Source: Symbiodinium kawagutii (Eukaryota; Sar; Dinophyceae; Suessiales; Symbiodiniaceae). Taken from it: DNA of 64,000 nucleotides. The position numbers and the translations under genes are program-made. Within the stretch, counting starts at the first letter, position 1. Every line of letters begins with the position of its first letter. The notes beneath the pieces are model-generated. The model was given only the letters and a program-made list of their open reading frames with translations. It searched no databases and was not told where the DNA came from. Below are positions 9,188 through 21,700 of the stretch, in pieces. Location: assembly GCA_009767595.1 (NCBI GenBank), contig VSDK01013561.1, forward strand, positions 93,185 through 157,184, read 5' to 3'.

Positions 9188-9262
9188 GCTGGAGCTTGAT
9201 CTTGAAATGATTGAGCGACAAAACAAGAGTCAACCAAGTTAAACCCGTGTTTCACACTACTA
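9188..9262 (-). repeat. Split direct repeat A1 (5' end of retroelement)
   Basis: 75 bp identical to 1566-1640. It forms the 5' end of the element on its coding strand; the small membrane ORF starts directly after it. Likely transcription start region, by analogy with other elements of this class. Confidence 0.9.
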
Positions 9263-9610
9263 AATACATGTAAGGGCCGATAGTGTAGCAGGTAACAGCC
9301 AACTTAAAGACATTGAAGACTCCATAGCTGGTTTGGGAGGCCAGCTATAGGATTCAACGCTATTACGTCCATAGCTTTGGGATGCCTCAAATAGGACTCA
9401 TGGTCAAGTGCCCAGCAGTTGGGTCGAACCACCAAGCTCCGGCTTGACCAATAAAAATAGTCAATCGGGTGCCCAAGAGTTTGGTATCCCGAGTCTTAAT
9501 GATTGTTTATCATGGTTAATCATGTTGAATGGTCAATGATAGAGATAGTCACCAACAATGGATTTCTTAGATTTGCTTTGTACAAGATGGGCACCAATAG
9601 CTTTACCCTC

Positions 9611-9710
9611 TGGTAAACTAACCTGGCAATGGAAAATCCACCATTTATTGGTGTTTTCCCTGGGTTTCACTACAAAATACGGTTTAAATCCATTGCCAGG
9701 TTAGTTTACC
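9611..9710. repeat. Inverted-repeat element, family e
   Basis: 100 bp with nearly perfect 21-bp terminal inverted repeats (TGGTAAACTAACCTGGCAAT at the left). Other, less complete copies are at 51551-51633, 56705-56791 and 41799-41870. Confidence 0.8.
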
Positions 9711-10122
9711 GGAGTGTAAGCTGGTCGACAAGCCATTGTACTGTACTTATGACCCACCCGTGATGAACAAAAATCTCTGCCATCGCTGCCTCGGTGAACA
9801 CACCTTGCGAGACACCGTGCGATCCGAGGAGCAATGGCAGGAGCTTAGGCTTCCTCAGATGTGGCCAGCGGGACCAACAAATATCCCGGTGAATGGCTCA
9901 TGCAGCGGTGCCCCTCACACAGTTTTGTTTTGTAACAAAGTTTCCACCATCACCATCAATCTGAAGTTTTTTGAGCTTTCTCTCAGGGGATTGTCTTCCA
10001 CCCATACATCATTGCATAGGATACGTTTCTACTTGTTGTGTTTGGTCAGGGCTCACTGTTTTCGCCGTGAGCCCGCATATTGGAGTCTCTGTTTTGCTGA
10101 GGGCTGAATAGTGCATTTATCA

Positions 10123-10229
10123 TTTGGGTGTTTCTCAAAATAGCGGACCCTCACATCATCCCCCAACAGTCTGTTTTAGATGATCAATCGTTCGTTTTAG
10201 GGGTCCCCCAATTTGAGAAACACCCATTT
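10123..10229. repeat. Family-c element
   Basis: TGGGTGTTTCTCAAAATAG at the left, inverted at the right; abuts a shortened family-b copy. Confidence 0.7.
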
Positions 10230-10506
10230 GGCTGTGGGTTCCCCTATCATTAACCATTGTTTTCCTTATAGTTTGTTGTTATTGGCAGGTTAATATTGAC
10301 CCATAGCCATTTTGCCTAGCCGCATAAGTCGATTGATACAAGCATCCCGTATACACAGTTTATGTATTCAATATATTCAGTATCTTATACATATGATCAT
10401 TCATCATGCATTTCTACCTGGTCTTCAATGTAATCTAGCTGCAATATAAATCTCCTCCATCAGATTCTATTCCTATCCTTCCTTCCAGCGCCATCCCGGT
10501 GGCCAC

Positions 10507-13500
10507 TTCGCCAAGCAGCTGCACGGCAGGAGCTGGTCCCTCCTCTTCCGCCTTCAGGTTGCTCCAGGTTTTACTCCGCCCGAATCGGCCCGTGGAGTCC
10601 TGGTGGCGGTTGGAGCGATGCCAAGCCTGGAAGTCCTGCGAGGCTTGGCCTCCAACGATTTAGCACTTGGTTTAAGCAACTCAGCTGGGCTGATTCCTAC
10701 CATAGTGAATGGGGAACTAGAGAAAACTGAAGACTGGGGGCTGTGGAAGAAGTCGTAAGGATTTGGGTTTATTGTGGATGTGTGATGAACACCAACCTCC
10801 AGGCACCATAAACCAGTTTGTGTTTAGCCAGGTGCCGCACGAATCAGCCAGCAATCTTTCGGCAGGACTGTGAATCCAAGCACAGCCAAGGATACGGAGC
10901 ATGGTGATGTCTGACAAGAGACAAGCGTATCCGTACACACATATACTCATCTGGTTGGTGGTTGAACCACCCCTATGAAAAATTGTTTGTCAAGCAACCA
11001 TGTGTTAATAATTACTAGGGAAAATAAGAAATGATTAAAACCACCGACCAGTCATGTATACCCTGCACATGTCCATATATGCACCTGGTGATGTCTTATA
11101 ACAATAGTTCTTGGAACAATAATCTATCCCCAGAAAAATGCTTCAAACACACTGGCATCAAAGGTGTCTTGTCATGAAAATCCCAAGGTAAGGTGGCTTA
11201 TCTCCTTGCTGTGACCCTGCAGCGTGGTCATTGGACAACCCTCGGAAGGCTGATGATTGACGCATCGGAAGGCTGATCAGACTTTGCCTCATGAACAACC
11301 ATGATGGCAACTGGAGATCCATCTCAGTGAGCCCCCCATATTAATTACATGGTCAATCACCACCATGGAACAACCACCACTGGTGAGGCACCACTCAGCC
11401 ACCAGGCACCAGCGCCGGCCTTCGACTTGTCGACGCCTCCGAACTGGAAGTTGCCACGATATCCCTGCGACCAACGGTGCCCACGAACGGCAGGGGATCC
11501 CACCATGGGAGGAGCCCGCTGGGTCTACCAGGTAGATCTCACAGGTGGAAGTGACCACTGGGATGCGGAGCCATGGAGCCGGCCCCAAAAGCTGATGGTG
11601 GATGAGCCGCAAAAACCAACGGCAACATGGGCTTATCCATAGCCATGGTGGTACCCCCTGGCCCATGGCTGTGTTCACTATTCACCCTTATGGTTTGACA
11701 ATTGGGCTTTGAGATAGTTGGTCTATTGCGAATAGTCACATTGCGAATAGGAGCCAAATCATTGACCTACCATTCACCATTGCCACCGACCACTATACCG
11801 TTCTAAACATTCCGCGACTACCTTCAAACCAAACTGGCACCCTAGTTTTGGACATCCCATTCACAACAAGTAAAGCTGAATCCTAACAACCATTATTGGT
11901 TATCAATGATGTTGCCAACCACAATTGTTCTATATTGTTCTTATGATGCTACAAATCATCCTTTTGGATCAACCATATATCAACCATTGCTAATCTCAAC
12001 CATCGTCCATCATTAGAATCAGCCATTATCACCATCATCCCAACAACCATACCCACCATCATATCAACCATCATCCCAACAACCATATCCACCATCAACC
12101 ATCATCTCAACCACCATACCACCCATGTTGGTCACGATTTTCTTGATCCAAAGTCGTCGACTGCTGGGAAGCACCGACCGCGCGGCCAAGGCGCCTTGGT
12201 CTTCGACGGCGAAGATCTGGGCGACCTGAGCGGAGATCACGCCAACGGCGCACAGGAGATGTTTGACCTGGTGATGATCCAAGATCTGTGTGGTAGATGA
12301 GGATGTCAACATATAGTAGGGATGATAATAGAGATTATAATAAGGGAACCATTTTAGGGGATAATAATGATCCAAGATGATGATCGAAGATGTATATGTT
12401 TCATAATAGGGGATAATGATAGGGGATAATAATAGGGATTATAATGGTTCTAGGTTTTAATATCCACTATGTCCAAGATTAGAGATTATGATGGTGAATA
12501 TGTTAATAATAGAGGATCATTGACCAGTACATGGTTCAAAAATGGTTTAACAACTACTATATGGTGGTTTTGGAACCCCAAAAATGGTTTGCTTCTTGCT
12601 ATAAATGTTCGACAAGCTGGATGATTAGGGGGTGTTCCCATTTTGAGAAACCACCGTATGGTGCATACCAACAATGGTTGCATCCTTTAGCATATGGTTG
12701 GATACCAAGCAACAAGTGGAGTACAGCCTTGTATCTGGGCATGGCGGTATACCAAGTTGACTAGCTGGATAGATGCTCACCCATATACTGATGGTTTCCA
12801 GTGTTGCCTGTGGTTCCAGTTCCCGTGGTTGGTGGGTACCCTTCGGAGATGCTTACCTGGCTAGTTGGACATTGATGGATGGTTTCCCATTATTTTTGAA
12901 AGCTGGTTGTTGAAAAGCTGGCCATTACAATTATTGATCGCTGGATACTTGGATCCCATGAGAATTACAGTACCAAAATCGATAATTGGATGTCATGGGA
13001 AACCATCCAAATATGATGTATTCTGACGGGAAGCCAATGATTTTTCCCATGATATCCTATCATCATCCCTATTATAGGCTTATATCACCCTGCTATAACC
13101 ATTATAATCCCTATTGTTAGCCTATTGATACTTCCAGCTAATATAACGATATACTTTAGTTAATAGTCCCTATTATTAGCTAATAGCCTATTAGTAACAG
13201 CTTCTTAACCATTAGTATAGGCTTATAGAACCCTATTGATCGCTGGATACCCCTTGGCTCGCAAAATCTGATGATTCTTCGGCAGCCATCCAGGTGAGGA
13301 TGGCTAAGACACTTTCGACAGACTTTCTCTCCATGAGTTTGTCTCCGCTCCCAACGTCCGGTGCCAAGCTTTTCATTAGGGGAAGAACCGCAGAACCCTT
13401 ACGGATGAATGAATTCCATAGGTTTATAGTGGTTAAATGTCGTTTAATAAGGGTTATAAGGTATAACATGGTATAACCATTGTAATAAGTAGATACAAAC

Positions 13501-15230
13501 CAACAATAATTGTGATTCATTCACGTCAATTCCCTAGGTTTGTCAATGGGGGTACCATTTTAATGGGAAACCAGTTGGCTCTTGGGAGATACTCCAATTC
13601 GAGGTACTAATCCCAACATTGAAACTTACAACAGGGAATGGGTCAAGGCCAAAGACCAGCAAATAAACCGAACCTCCCAACAACAACCGCGTTTTGAACG
13701 GTAAATGTTCTTGGACTTTGATCCGCCACGTGTTTGATTCCTATATCTGGCAATCAAATGTTATGCAACTGCACAAAGTTCAACGAATCAGCATCGGAAA
13801 CAAACCAAGAAAAACGTACGGTTCATTATTCTTCTGCCAACATCCGCGTCCAAACTGCACCAAGTACGTAGTGCAAACTACTGGTACCAGGATTATACTG
13901 TGAGGCACAATTCAGCACCATCTGGCGTGTTCAGCAAACAGATCCGGACCCTGAGCAAAGGATTCCTTTGTGCAAAGTCCCGTCCACCACTTCTGGAAGC
14001 AATGCAATGTTTATTGGCTAAAAAAAACAAGCGTGCCACAAGGTGCTTGTCAAGTCATCCCAGGCACAATTGAACACAGTTTGCCATGTTCAGATCCAAT
14101 AATTCGGATAACCACTAGTTCGAATCCCATATATGACTAATTTCAATGGCATAATTAAACCATTAGTATAAACCATTATTATCCAACAATTTGCAGCTTT
14201 TGTTCCGAATCACAAGCATTGACACCCAAAGGAGAGCTTAACCAACCACCACCTATCTCCGAGCCAGCACCTCCATTTGCCGAGTGACTCGTCATCCTGC
14301 GAGCAGTGTGACGCCGCGGCTGGTGGCTGAAACCAGCCAGCAGTTCGTGACCAATGTCAGGGATAGTCACCATCAGGACGCCAAAAAAGAGTCACCATCA
14401 GCAAGCTTAATCAAACCATCAACATCCATCAACCAGCAACCATCTACATTCATCAAGCACTAAGAGTCAGCATGGCAGCCACATTAACATGACCATCAAC
14501 CATCAACCAGAATGAGGCTTCAACTAGCGCATTGGCCTGGCCCTGAACCGCACCGTAACGGTATCATTGACCATGATCAACCACTCTTGACCATCAGCAG
14601 CCATCCTTACTACCCACTGTAGTACTTGGTTACATTGACCACTAGCATTATGATCACCATTCGCTTACACTCCTGGTCTGTTAAACCAACCTTAACCAAC
14701 CTTGGCCGACCTTGAGCAACTAACCAACCAGCCGACCCTGACCAACCCCAACCACTGGGTAGGGAGGTACCCCTAGCATCGCTCCCAACTGCTCATCCAA
14801 CCTCATCAAGGCCCAACTTCTTCCATTCATCTCGACGCTGCTGCTGGATTTCCTGACGCGACGCAACGCTGCTGTGACAGCCCGGGTATTTCAAAATGTT
14901 GCCCCGCTGCCCCATCAACGGTTGATGGTTAGACAATGATGGTTGCTGCGTTGAGTCGATGGTTGGATGATGGTGATTAATGGGCTGATGGTCAAATGAT
15001 GATGGGGTCGATGGTTAGATCATGATGGCTCATGATGGTTAATTAATGATTGTTACATGATACTGCTCGATGGTTCATCATGAATTGTCCCCACAATCGA
15101 CCAAGGCTGGGTTGTTCCTTCCCTATTCTGAATGTTGGCTATGACCGCCAAAGAGGTTCGGCTCATCCTGGCTGATGATGCTGAAGTTGAGATACCAAAC
15201 TTCCAACCAGCATCCAATTTAGCCAAAGAA
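10507..15230 (-). CDS. Gene model (lower), seven candidate exons, unknown protein
   Basis: Minus-strand exons in order: 15146-15230, 14802-14906, 14243-14326, 13251-13397, 12136-12267, 11392-11464, 10507-10643. Each starts after AG and ends before GT; exons two to five are multiples of three in phase 0 at both ends, and all six junctions keep one frame. Example readings: QEIQQQRRDEWKKLGLDE; GSGDKLMERKSVESVLAIL; VKHLLCAVGVISAQVAQIF; GYRGNFQFGGVDKSKAGA; FGRSKTWSNLKAEEEG. G/C at third positions is about 70-80% in the 12.2- and 11.4-kb exons. No domain recognised; start and stop exons not found. Caution: the islands at 10.5, 13.3 and 15.2 kb are also open on the plus strand, and splice sites were chosen among alternatives. 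Confidence 0.45.
10951..11053. repeat. Inverted-repeat element, family a
   Basis: About 100 bp. Family pattern: CTGGTTGGTGGTTTCAA at one end and its inverse at the other; inside, CCCCTATGAAAAATATTAGT and AACCATTTGTTAAT. Non-coding, MITE-like. Lies between two candidate exons. Confidence 0.7.
12559..12660. repeat. Family-c element
   Basis: ATGGTGGTTTTGGAACCCC at the left and TTTTGAGAAACCACCGTAT at the right; between candidate exons. Confidence 0.65.
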
Positions 15231-15370
15231 CTGCTAACTCGTGACAATGCAAAGGGCGAATCAACGCAATCTGACAGCTGAACATGTGAACACTATATAG
15301 ATGTTAGTGTTTACTTGTCTTTGAGGCTGTTCTTGCTCTTGCTGTTGCTGTGATTCCTGCTCGGCCTGTT

Positions 15371-15564
15371 NNNNNNNNNNNNNNNNNNNNNNNNNNNNNN
15401 NNNNNNNNNNNNNNNNNNNNNNNNNNNNNNNNNNNNNNNNNNNNNNNNNNNNNNNNNNNNNNNNNNNNNNNNNNNNNNNNNNNNNNNNNNNNNNNNNNNN
15501 NNNNNNNNNNNNNNNNNNNNNNNNNNNNNNNNNNNNNNNNNNNNNNNNNNNNNNNNNNNNNNNN
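15371..15564. other. Assembly gap (194 N)
   Basis: A run of N ending at the edge of an AGGAGT/AGTAGT microsatellite; the gap was probably caused by that repeat. Confidence 0.99.
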
Positions 15565-15680
15565 AGTAGTAGTAGTAGTAGTAGCAGCAGGAGTAGGAGT
15601 AGGAGTAGGAGTAGGAGTAGGAGTAGGAGTAGGAGTAGGAGTAGGAGTAGGAGTAGGAGTAGGAGTAGTAGTTGTCGTCG
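15565..15680 (+). repeat. AGGAGT hexanucleotide microsatellite
   Basis: AGT triplets, then about fourteen copies of AGGAGT, then GT-rich and TTC-rich sequence to about 15760. Its true length is unknown because of the gap. Confidence 0.95.
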
Positions 15681-16878
15681 TAGTGGTGGTTGTTGATGTT
15701 GTTTTTGGTTTTTTGCTTTTCTTCTTCCTCTTCTCCTTCTTGTTCTTCTTCTCCTCGATTCATCGTTGCCGTTTCATTTTGCATATATCTGTTGCCTTTC
15801 TATAGCGGCTTGTATAGAAGACATCACGCATGTATTGCCCTAGTAGAGCCGACCAACAACAAGGGAAACACGAGAAAATTGTGTGCATGGGAGGGCCTGC
15901 CTCGTACAACTCAGACTTTTGCACCCGGATTTTCTCCTGCATGTCATCCCTCAGTTGTCGCCAAGAGTGCTCGCGGATGGGAAAGTGCTTCAGAACAGGT
16001 GGCTCATGTTGTGCTTCCGAATCAATAGCCAAAAAAAAACTATTACTCTTACATATCAATCATTATCCATTATTATTGTTATCATTATTGTTATCATCAT
16101 CAATGATTATTACTACCCATTGTTGTTACTAATTCATTCAGAAGTATTAATAGCGAGGAAAGTAGTGGGGATGTTCTCCCGCAATCGCTGATCGGTGCCG
16201 TGGCACGCGACGGGCGTGCCAAGGTAGCCAAGCATCGCTAAGCATCAAAACAGGAGCGCAGCTCTCACGGAAAGGTCCAACGAACACAAAGGTCTGCACC
16301 AATGAAAGATTTGTGTTCCAAATGAAAGCCGTCAACCATGCGCCAACCACACCGTGGGTGATTGTCAAGTCATATCTAAATAGCCCTGAATCATCTATGA
16401 ACCATGCATTTTAAGAAACCACCGTGTATCTTTGCATCATGGTCAATCTTGTATCACCCATGATCAGGCCATGATTGAACCTATGGGTTCACAATGAGCC
16501 ATGGGTCACCCCTTGGACCATGGCCAAGCAACCACAGGGCTGCCCACTGTTGCCATGGAGACGCTGTTGCTCCACGGGACTACAATCATCTCAGGGGAGC
16601 TGGTTGATCAAAGCCTTGATCGTCAACCATCATTAGCTGCATCATGAAAGGGCTCAGCCATCCATTATCAACCATCATCCTAAACCATTCTACATTCTCA
16701 ACCAAAATGAAATCATCAACCATTCCCATTGACCATCAAATAATCAACCATCATATAAACATATATAAACCCACCGTAAACTTCCATAACCATTTATAAA
16801 CCAGTATAAAACATTATAAACAACCACGGATACCCATGGCACCTGTCACGCCGCTGCACCGCAGCACTGGCAACTCAC

Positions 16879-16935
16879 CACGCCCGAGGTCGCGACCAGA
16901 ATTCCGAGTCGTAGTTGTCCAGGTCGCGGGAAGCT
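16879..16935 (-). CDS. Exon-like island with canonical GTGAGT donor
   Basis: 57 bases on minus after GCGCAG and before GTGAGTTG; the reading SRDLDNYDSEFWSRPRAW is hydrophilic and natural. No family. A plus-strand frame is also open. Confidence 0.4.
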
Positions 16936-18129
16936 CTGCGCCTCCGACACATGGGATTTTTGGGTGCTTGATAGTGGTTGGCTATGGATTTTCTATGGTT
17001 TATCAGCTTGTTTGATTAATTTGATATGTTTGGTGTATCAGAAAATGATGGTTAATGATGGTTAATGATGCTGGTGGCAACCAGTTCTGGTAAAGTACCA
17101 GCTGTAGCTGGGGTTGGTTACCTGTAGGTTGATGACTGGAAGGGTAGGGTACCTTACCAACACTACAGCTGGCGATGGATTTTCGATGGTTTATCAGCCA
17201 TGGCTTTTATAGGGTAACGTACAGAAAACACAGAATTTTTGATGGAGTGTAAGCAACAGTAGTGGTTATTGATGGTTAGTGATGGTCAACAATGGTTAAG
17301 AAGAGGATAAACACCAACAACAATGCTTAGTCGTGCTTAGTAGTGTTTAACTACCAGCTAGTTGGTGGAATAATGGCTAGGATTATAGGGAAAACCATGG
17401 GATTCTCTATGATTGTATATTATGATTAACTATGGTTGTCAGTGGTTCATCGTGTTCTTTATGTAATAGGTACTATAGTGGTTACTCATGGTTAATAGTG
17501 GTTGTTAGTGGTTTATCAGTGTCAAAACCAGGTATTAAACGGTTTATGAGTGCTTTATTAATATTGTCAATGGTAGATTGTTGACGTTTTATGTCAACTT
17601 TGCTTACTATCACCAACAATCAACCGTGAACTGTATCAATGAAAGTCCCTGTGAATGACAAACATGACAGGGACAACAATGACAACAAAAACAAAGACCG
17701 CGACAACAGAGACAGGGATAAAGTCCATCACATGATATGAGTCGTCAGAATTCCTGGTAGATCCTGGTAGCGTTTTCCGTTTTCTGCTGGACATTGATGG
17801 CCACGGATCCACCCCCTCAACCACCGTAGCGGGTTTCTGACCTGCCGGCTTATGTGGCCACCGTGGCAGGCCTATTTTCGGGTGTAACTGGAGTCACAAC
17901 ATGCCATGAAAAGATATGAAAAGTGTTTATTGCTCCAACATCGGAGATCTACAACAGTAAACCAAGCTCAGTTGTACCTACTGATTTCTTTGTTAATGGG
18001 GGTTGGCAACAATCCATGCTCTCCTGAATTTGCTTTGAAATCCCTGTTGAGAGGGGTGACAAATGGTGACACGATTTGAGCGGCCACGTGCATGAAGATA
18101 CGTCCCAAGTTGAGGAACATACATTGCTA

Positions 18130-18226
18130 AATGGTGGTTTGTCAAAATGGGCCCCCAAATATCTTCCAATTTGAGTCAGTCACTTTTAGTAGTAAACCAA
18201 CCATTTTGGGGGTCGCCAATTTTGAG
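18130..18226. repeat. Family-c element
   Basis: ATGGTGGTTTGTCAAAATGG at the left; inverted at the right; the middle carries AACCAACCATTTTGGGGG. Confidence 0.65.
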
Positions 18227-18744
18227 ATACAATACTGTAGTTGTTGAACCATTATTTAACCATATAGCGGTTAAATTATCCCCCATTATTAACCTATTTA
18301 CCATTATAATCCCTTGGAATCTGGGATATATTGGAAATAATAGCCTATAACTATTATAATCCCTATTATTATTCCCTATTATTAACCTATTTTCAGAAAC
18401 CCTCAAAGGGTATATTATTTACTACCCTCAAATATTTGGTTGTATCCTACTATGAACCATTATTTCACCATAATTATTACAGTAACCTATTTTGAGAAAC
18501 CCTCAAATGAACTCTTAAGCAGTCTCGCTCAAAGCCATCGCTCTCCTGACATCCTGTGGCCCATCGACCCTGCCCCAGCTGCCAGTGATCTGCGACTCGT
18601 CGATGGTAGATCATACTAATCGTAAGGGATACTTGGATATCAGCCAGCCATACCCGACTTCATATGACTTTTTGACTTCAGCCAACTTAGCCTTCTTAAC
18701 CATCACCTCCACTGGTAACCTTGAATTAAGATGAATAGCCTCAC

Positions 18745-21700
18745 CAGTTCTTCCTGCGATCTCCCAGCCTGTATCCTTTCATGCCCTCCGAGCCCGCTTC
18801 ATGCAACTCCACTTCCTTCCACGGCTTCGGCTGGAGCAAAGTCCCATTCTGAATGAAGATACCACCAGGTTCTACATCACATGCGTGGCGTGGCTTCTGA
18901 CATCCATGGGGCTGTTTCTCAAACTTGGGGTAACCCCAAAATGTATGGTTTGCTGAAAAAAAACGTGTCATAAGGATAATTTTTGGGCACCCCTATTTTC
19001 AGAAACCACCGTACTAATACGTTATGATCACATGACACATGCACGTATCATGATACGCATGTGAATGAAAAAAACCTAGATGTATCTGTAGACGTGTGTG
19101 CATGCATTCCGCACAATACATACATGCCGCAATACATACATGCCCCTTCTCATGGGCACTGTCGTCCTTAGGTTGTCAAGTCTTATATAATTTCAGGTAC
19201 TCGCACCCTGAAAAATACTTGCTATAGTTGTCATCACACACTGAGACATAATTGTTGGCTACCTGTGCGATATAAGCATAAGTTCAAAGAAATATTGACA
19301 AGAATGTAAATAAATGAATAAATCAATACATATATATATATATATATATAGCTACAGAAACAAACAAGTGGATTCCAGCAAACAAAAGCACTTCATTATA
19401 CACATCATGGCTCCAGATTTGATTGATTCACAGCTTCGCAAATACCCGTCTCGATGTTAAAATGTAGGGATGCATGCTGGATTAACATCCCAACATTGGT
19501 ATTTGGGAACATCCCACATGTTAATCCTATTAAAATGTGATATCCAAACACAGTTGGTTAATCCTGGGTTAACATCCCAAATACCTGGGTTAACATCCAA
19601 TCCTGGGTTAACATCCAATCCTGGGTTAACATCCCAAGATAGTTGGTATATATCCCCTATAATTGTTAGTTGTGATCCCCTATTATTAACCATTAACCAG
19701 CTATTATTGGTTGGTTAATATTGACCCATAGCCAGAACCGTCACCTTGTTTGGATGTTCACCTAGCCACTTTTTGGATGGAAAGCTCAGGGGTTGACCTC
19801 ACCTTGACAAGAGTCCTTCATATCCTCATGGCTGTGGTAGTCAATAAACATCAACCAACTAAGGGGGGATGATAAGCAACCATTTCATAGGGAAAACTAG
19901 CTGGTTAATGATAGAGGAAACTAGGGGTACAGGGTGAACTGACCCATAGCCTCATTGAAATTCACAGAGTATGGCTGGCAATCCGTGGGCAGAATAGCCT
20001 CCGCTATTCAAATTGCCTACCAGCTCATCCAGCGTCCAGGTGGTAAACGCCCATTAGAGTAATGTTCACCCCAGATTAATGAATTCCATAGGTTGATCAA
20101 TTGATGGGGTACCATCTTTTAAAGGATACCCCCCATGAAAAAACCAGGGGTTTATTAGTCCGGGTTAGTTACCAATAAACCTGATACGTCGACCTATAAA
20201 TCGCTCTTGACATATATAGGGGGCTTGATTGATGATGATGGAGTTGTTGTTGGTAATCAACACCTATTCACTGTCAATTACCCTTAAGAAACAATTTTAC
20301 ATTGCTTACCCCGTAGTACGGAATTTCATATCCGGGATCAATTTGGGAAACTTGTTTCACAAGGAAAGCAACAAGAATCACCGACTCGTTGGAAAACCAT
20401 CGATACACATCAATACTGCAATCTAGCTCCAGTAATCATTATCGATTGTTTGGCATTATATGAGTATCATTCTCTTCGAACATTATCATATGGTGGTTTC
20501 CTCTAAGAGCAAACCCCAAAAAGTGTTGGTTTATTAGTGTAATGGATAATATTGGATGATTTGGGGGTGCCCCTATTTTGAGAAACCACCATATAACTGG
20601 ACAGAACATCAGCTATTAACAAGTGTTTTCTCCTATTGTTGGTTTTTATCCCTCATTAGGGAAAACATTGAGGTCGTTACTGCAACATTAAGGAGCTATG
20701 CACCAGCTATTTTCCAGCTTTTTTCCAGTAATTCGAACATGGCAAGAAACCATTATTGGTTGCCATTATTATTGGTTCCATCCATTGTTGGTTACTATCA
20801 TCTACTATTGTTGGTTATTCTCCCCTAATATTCACTACTAACCAGCTAGTTAACCAGCTAGTTAACCATTATAACCAGCTATGCTTAACCATTTAACCAT
20901 TAGAACCAGCTATTTTCCAGCTATTAACCAACTATTTTCGAATATTCAACCAACTATTTTCCACTATAACCAGCTATTAACCATATAATGGATGGAAACC
21001 AAACCAGCTATTCACCATATAATGGATGGAAACCATAACATTGGTCAATATTTTCCATTATTAACCAGCCATTTTCCGGCCAGCTATTGGTTGCCATGTT
21101 CCAGTTACGAATCCCATTTTCGAACGCGAACAACGGTCGACCCCACCTGACGGACTCGAGGCCTGGAAGTGGTAAGACGCAGGAAGGCACCAGCCCAACG
21201 GGGCGCCAGAAACGCACATGGACTTATGGTGGATCAATGGTTGATGAATGGTTCATCCATGGTTAATCTATGGTTCATCCAGGGTTGATGAAAGGTTGAT
21301 GAATGGTTGATGAATGGTTGATGAATGGTTGATGAATGGTTGATGAATGGTTGATGAATGGTTGATGAATGGTTGATGAATGGTTGATGAATGGTTGATG
21401 AATGGTTGATGAATGGTTGATGAATGGTTGATGAATGGTTGACTGATGGTTGATGAATGGTTGATGAATGGTTGACTGATGGTTGATGAATGGTTGATGA
21501 ATGGTTGATGAATGGTTGATGAATGGTTGATGAATGGTTGATGAATGGTGGATGAATGGTTGATGAATGGTTGATGAATGGTGGATGAATGGTTGATGAA
21601 TGGTTGATGAATGGTTGACTGATGGTTGATGAATGGTTGATGAATGGTTGATGAATGGTTGATGAATGGTTGATGAATGGTTGATGAATGGTGAGATTAA

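Larger units (their letters stand above)
1411..9262 (-). mobile_element. Tyrosine-recombinase (PAT/DIRS-like) retrotransposon, nearly complete
   Basis: A 7.85-kb element (about 6.75 kb without a later insertion) read on the minus strand. Seen: a 75-bp repeat A at 9188-9262 and again, identical, at 1566-1640; a 136-bp repeat B with one mismatch at 1639-1774 and 1411-1546. On the coding strand the order is A1, ORFs, B1, A2, B2. Known: split direct repeats of this order mark PAT/Ngaro-type tyrosine-recombinase retroelements, which integrate without an RNase-H-fold integrase. No integrase or aspartic protease is seen, and no target duplication, as expected. The near-identity of the repeats suggests a young copy; only ORF1 is visibly broken. 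Confidence 0.88.
9263..10506. other. Spacer right of the retroelement
   Basis: Holds a family-e element (9611-9710), a GC-rich island at about 9748-9890 open on both strands (plus reading includes GEHTLRDTVRSEEQWQELRL), and family-c (10123-10229) next to a shortened family-b copy (10228-10311). No firm gene. Confidence 0.5.
15765..18744. other. Repeat-rich span with unresolved exon-like islands
   Basis: Four GC-rich islands: 16233-16357, 16879-16935, 17742-17832 and 18520-18605. Both strands are open in each. The clearest is 16879-16935 on minus (SRDLDNYDSEFWSRPRAW, donor GTGAGT). Between them lie ATTATT- and GGTTAATGATGG-type simple sequence and a family-c element at 18130-18226. Confidence 0.45.

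Noticed and set aside
14115..14130. AGTTCGAATCCC, a B-box match.
   Set aside because: No acceptor stem, anticodon arm or A box at a fitting distance.
15141..18868. A plus-strand gene built from 15141-15240, 16233-16357, 17742-17832, 18520-18605 and 18748 on; phases also agree.
   Set aside because: Third-position G/C is lower (about 50-55% in several exons) than on the minus strand for 17.8 and 18.8 kb, and neighbours favour minus. Not excluded; it shows how weak phase agreement is as proof.
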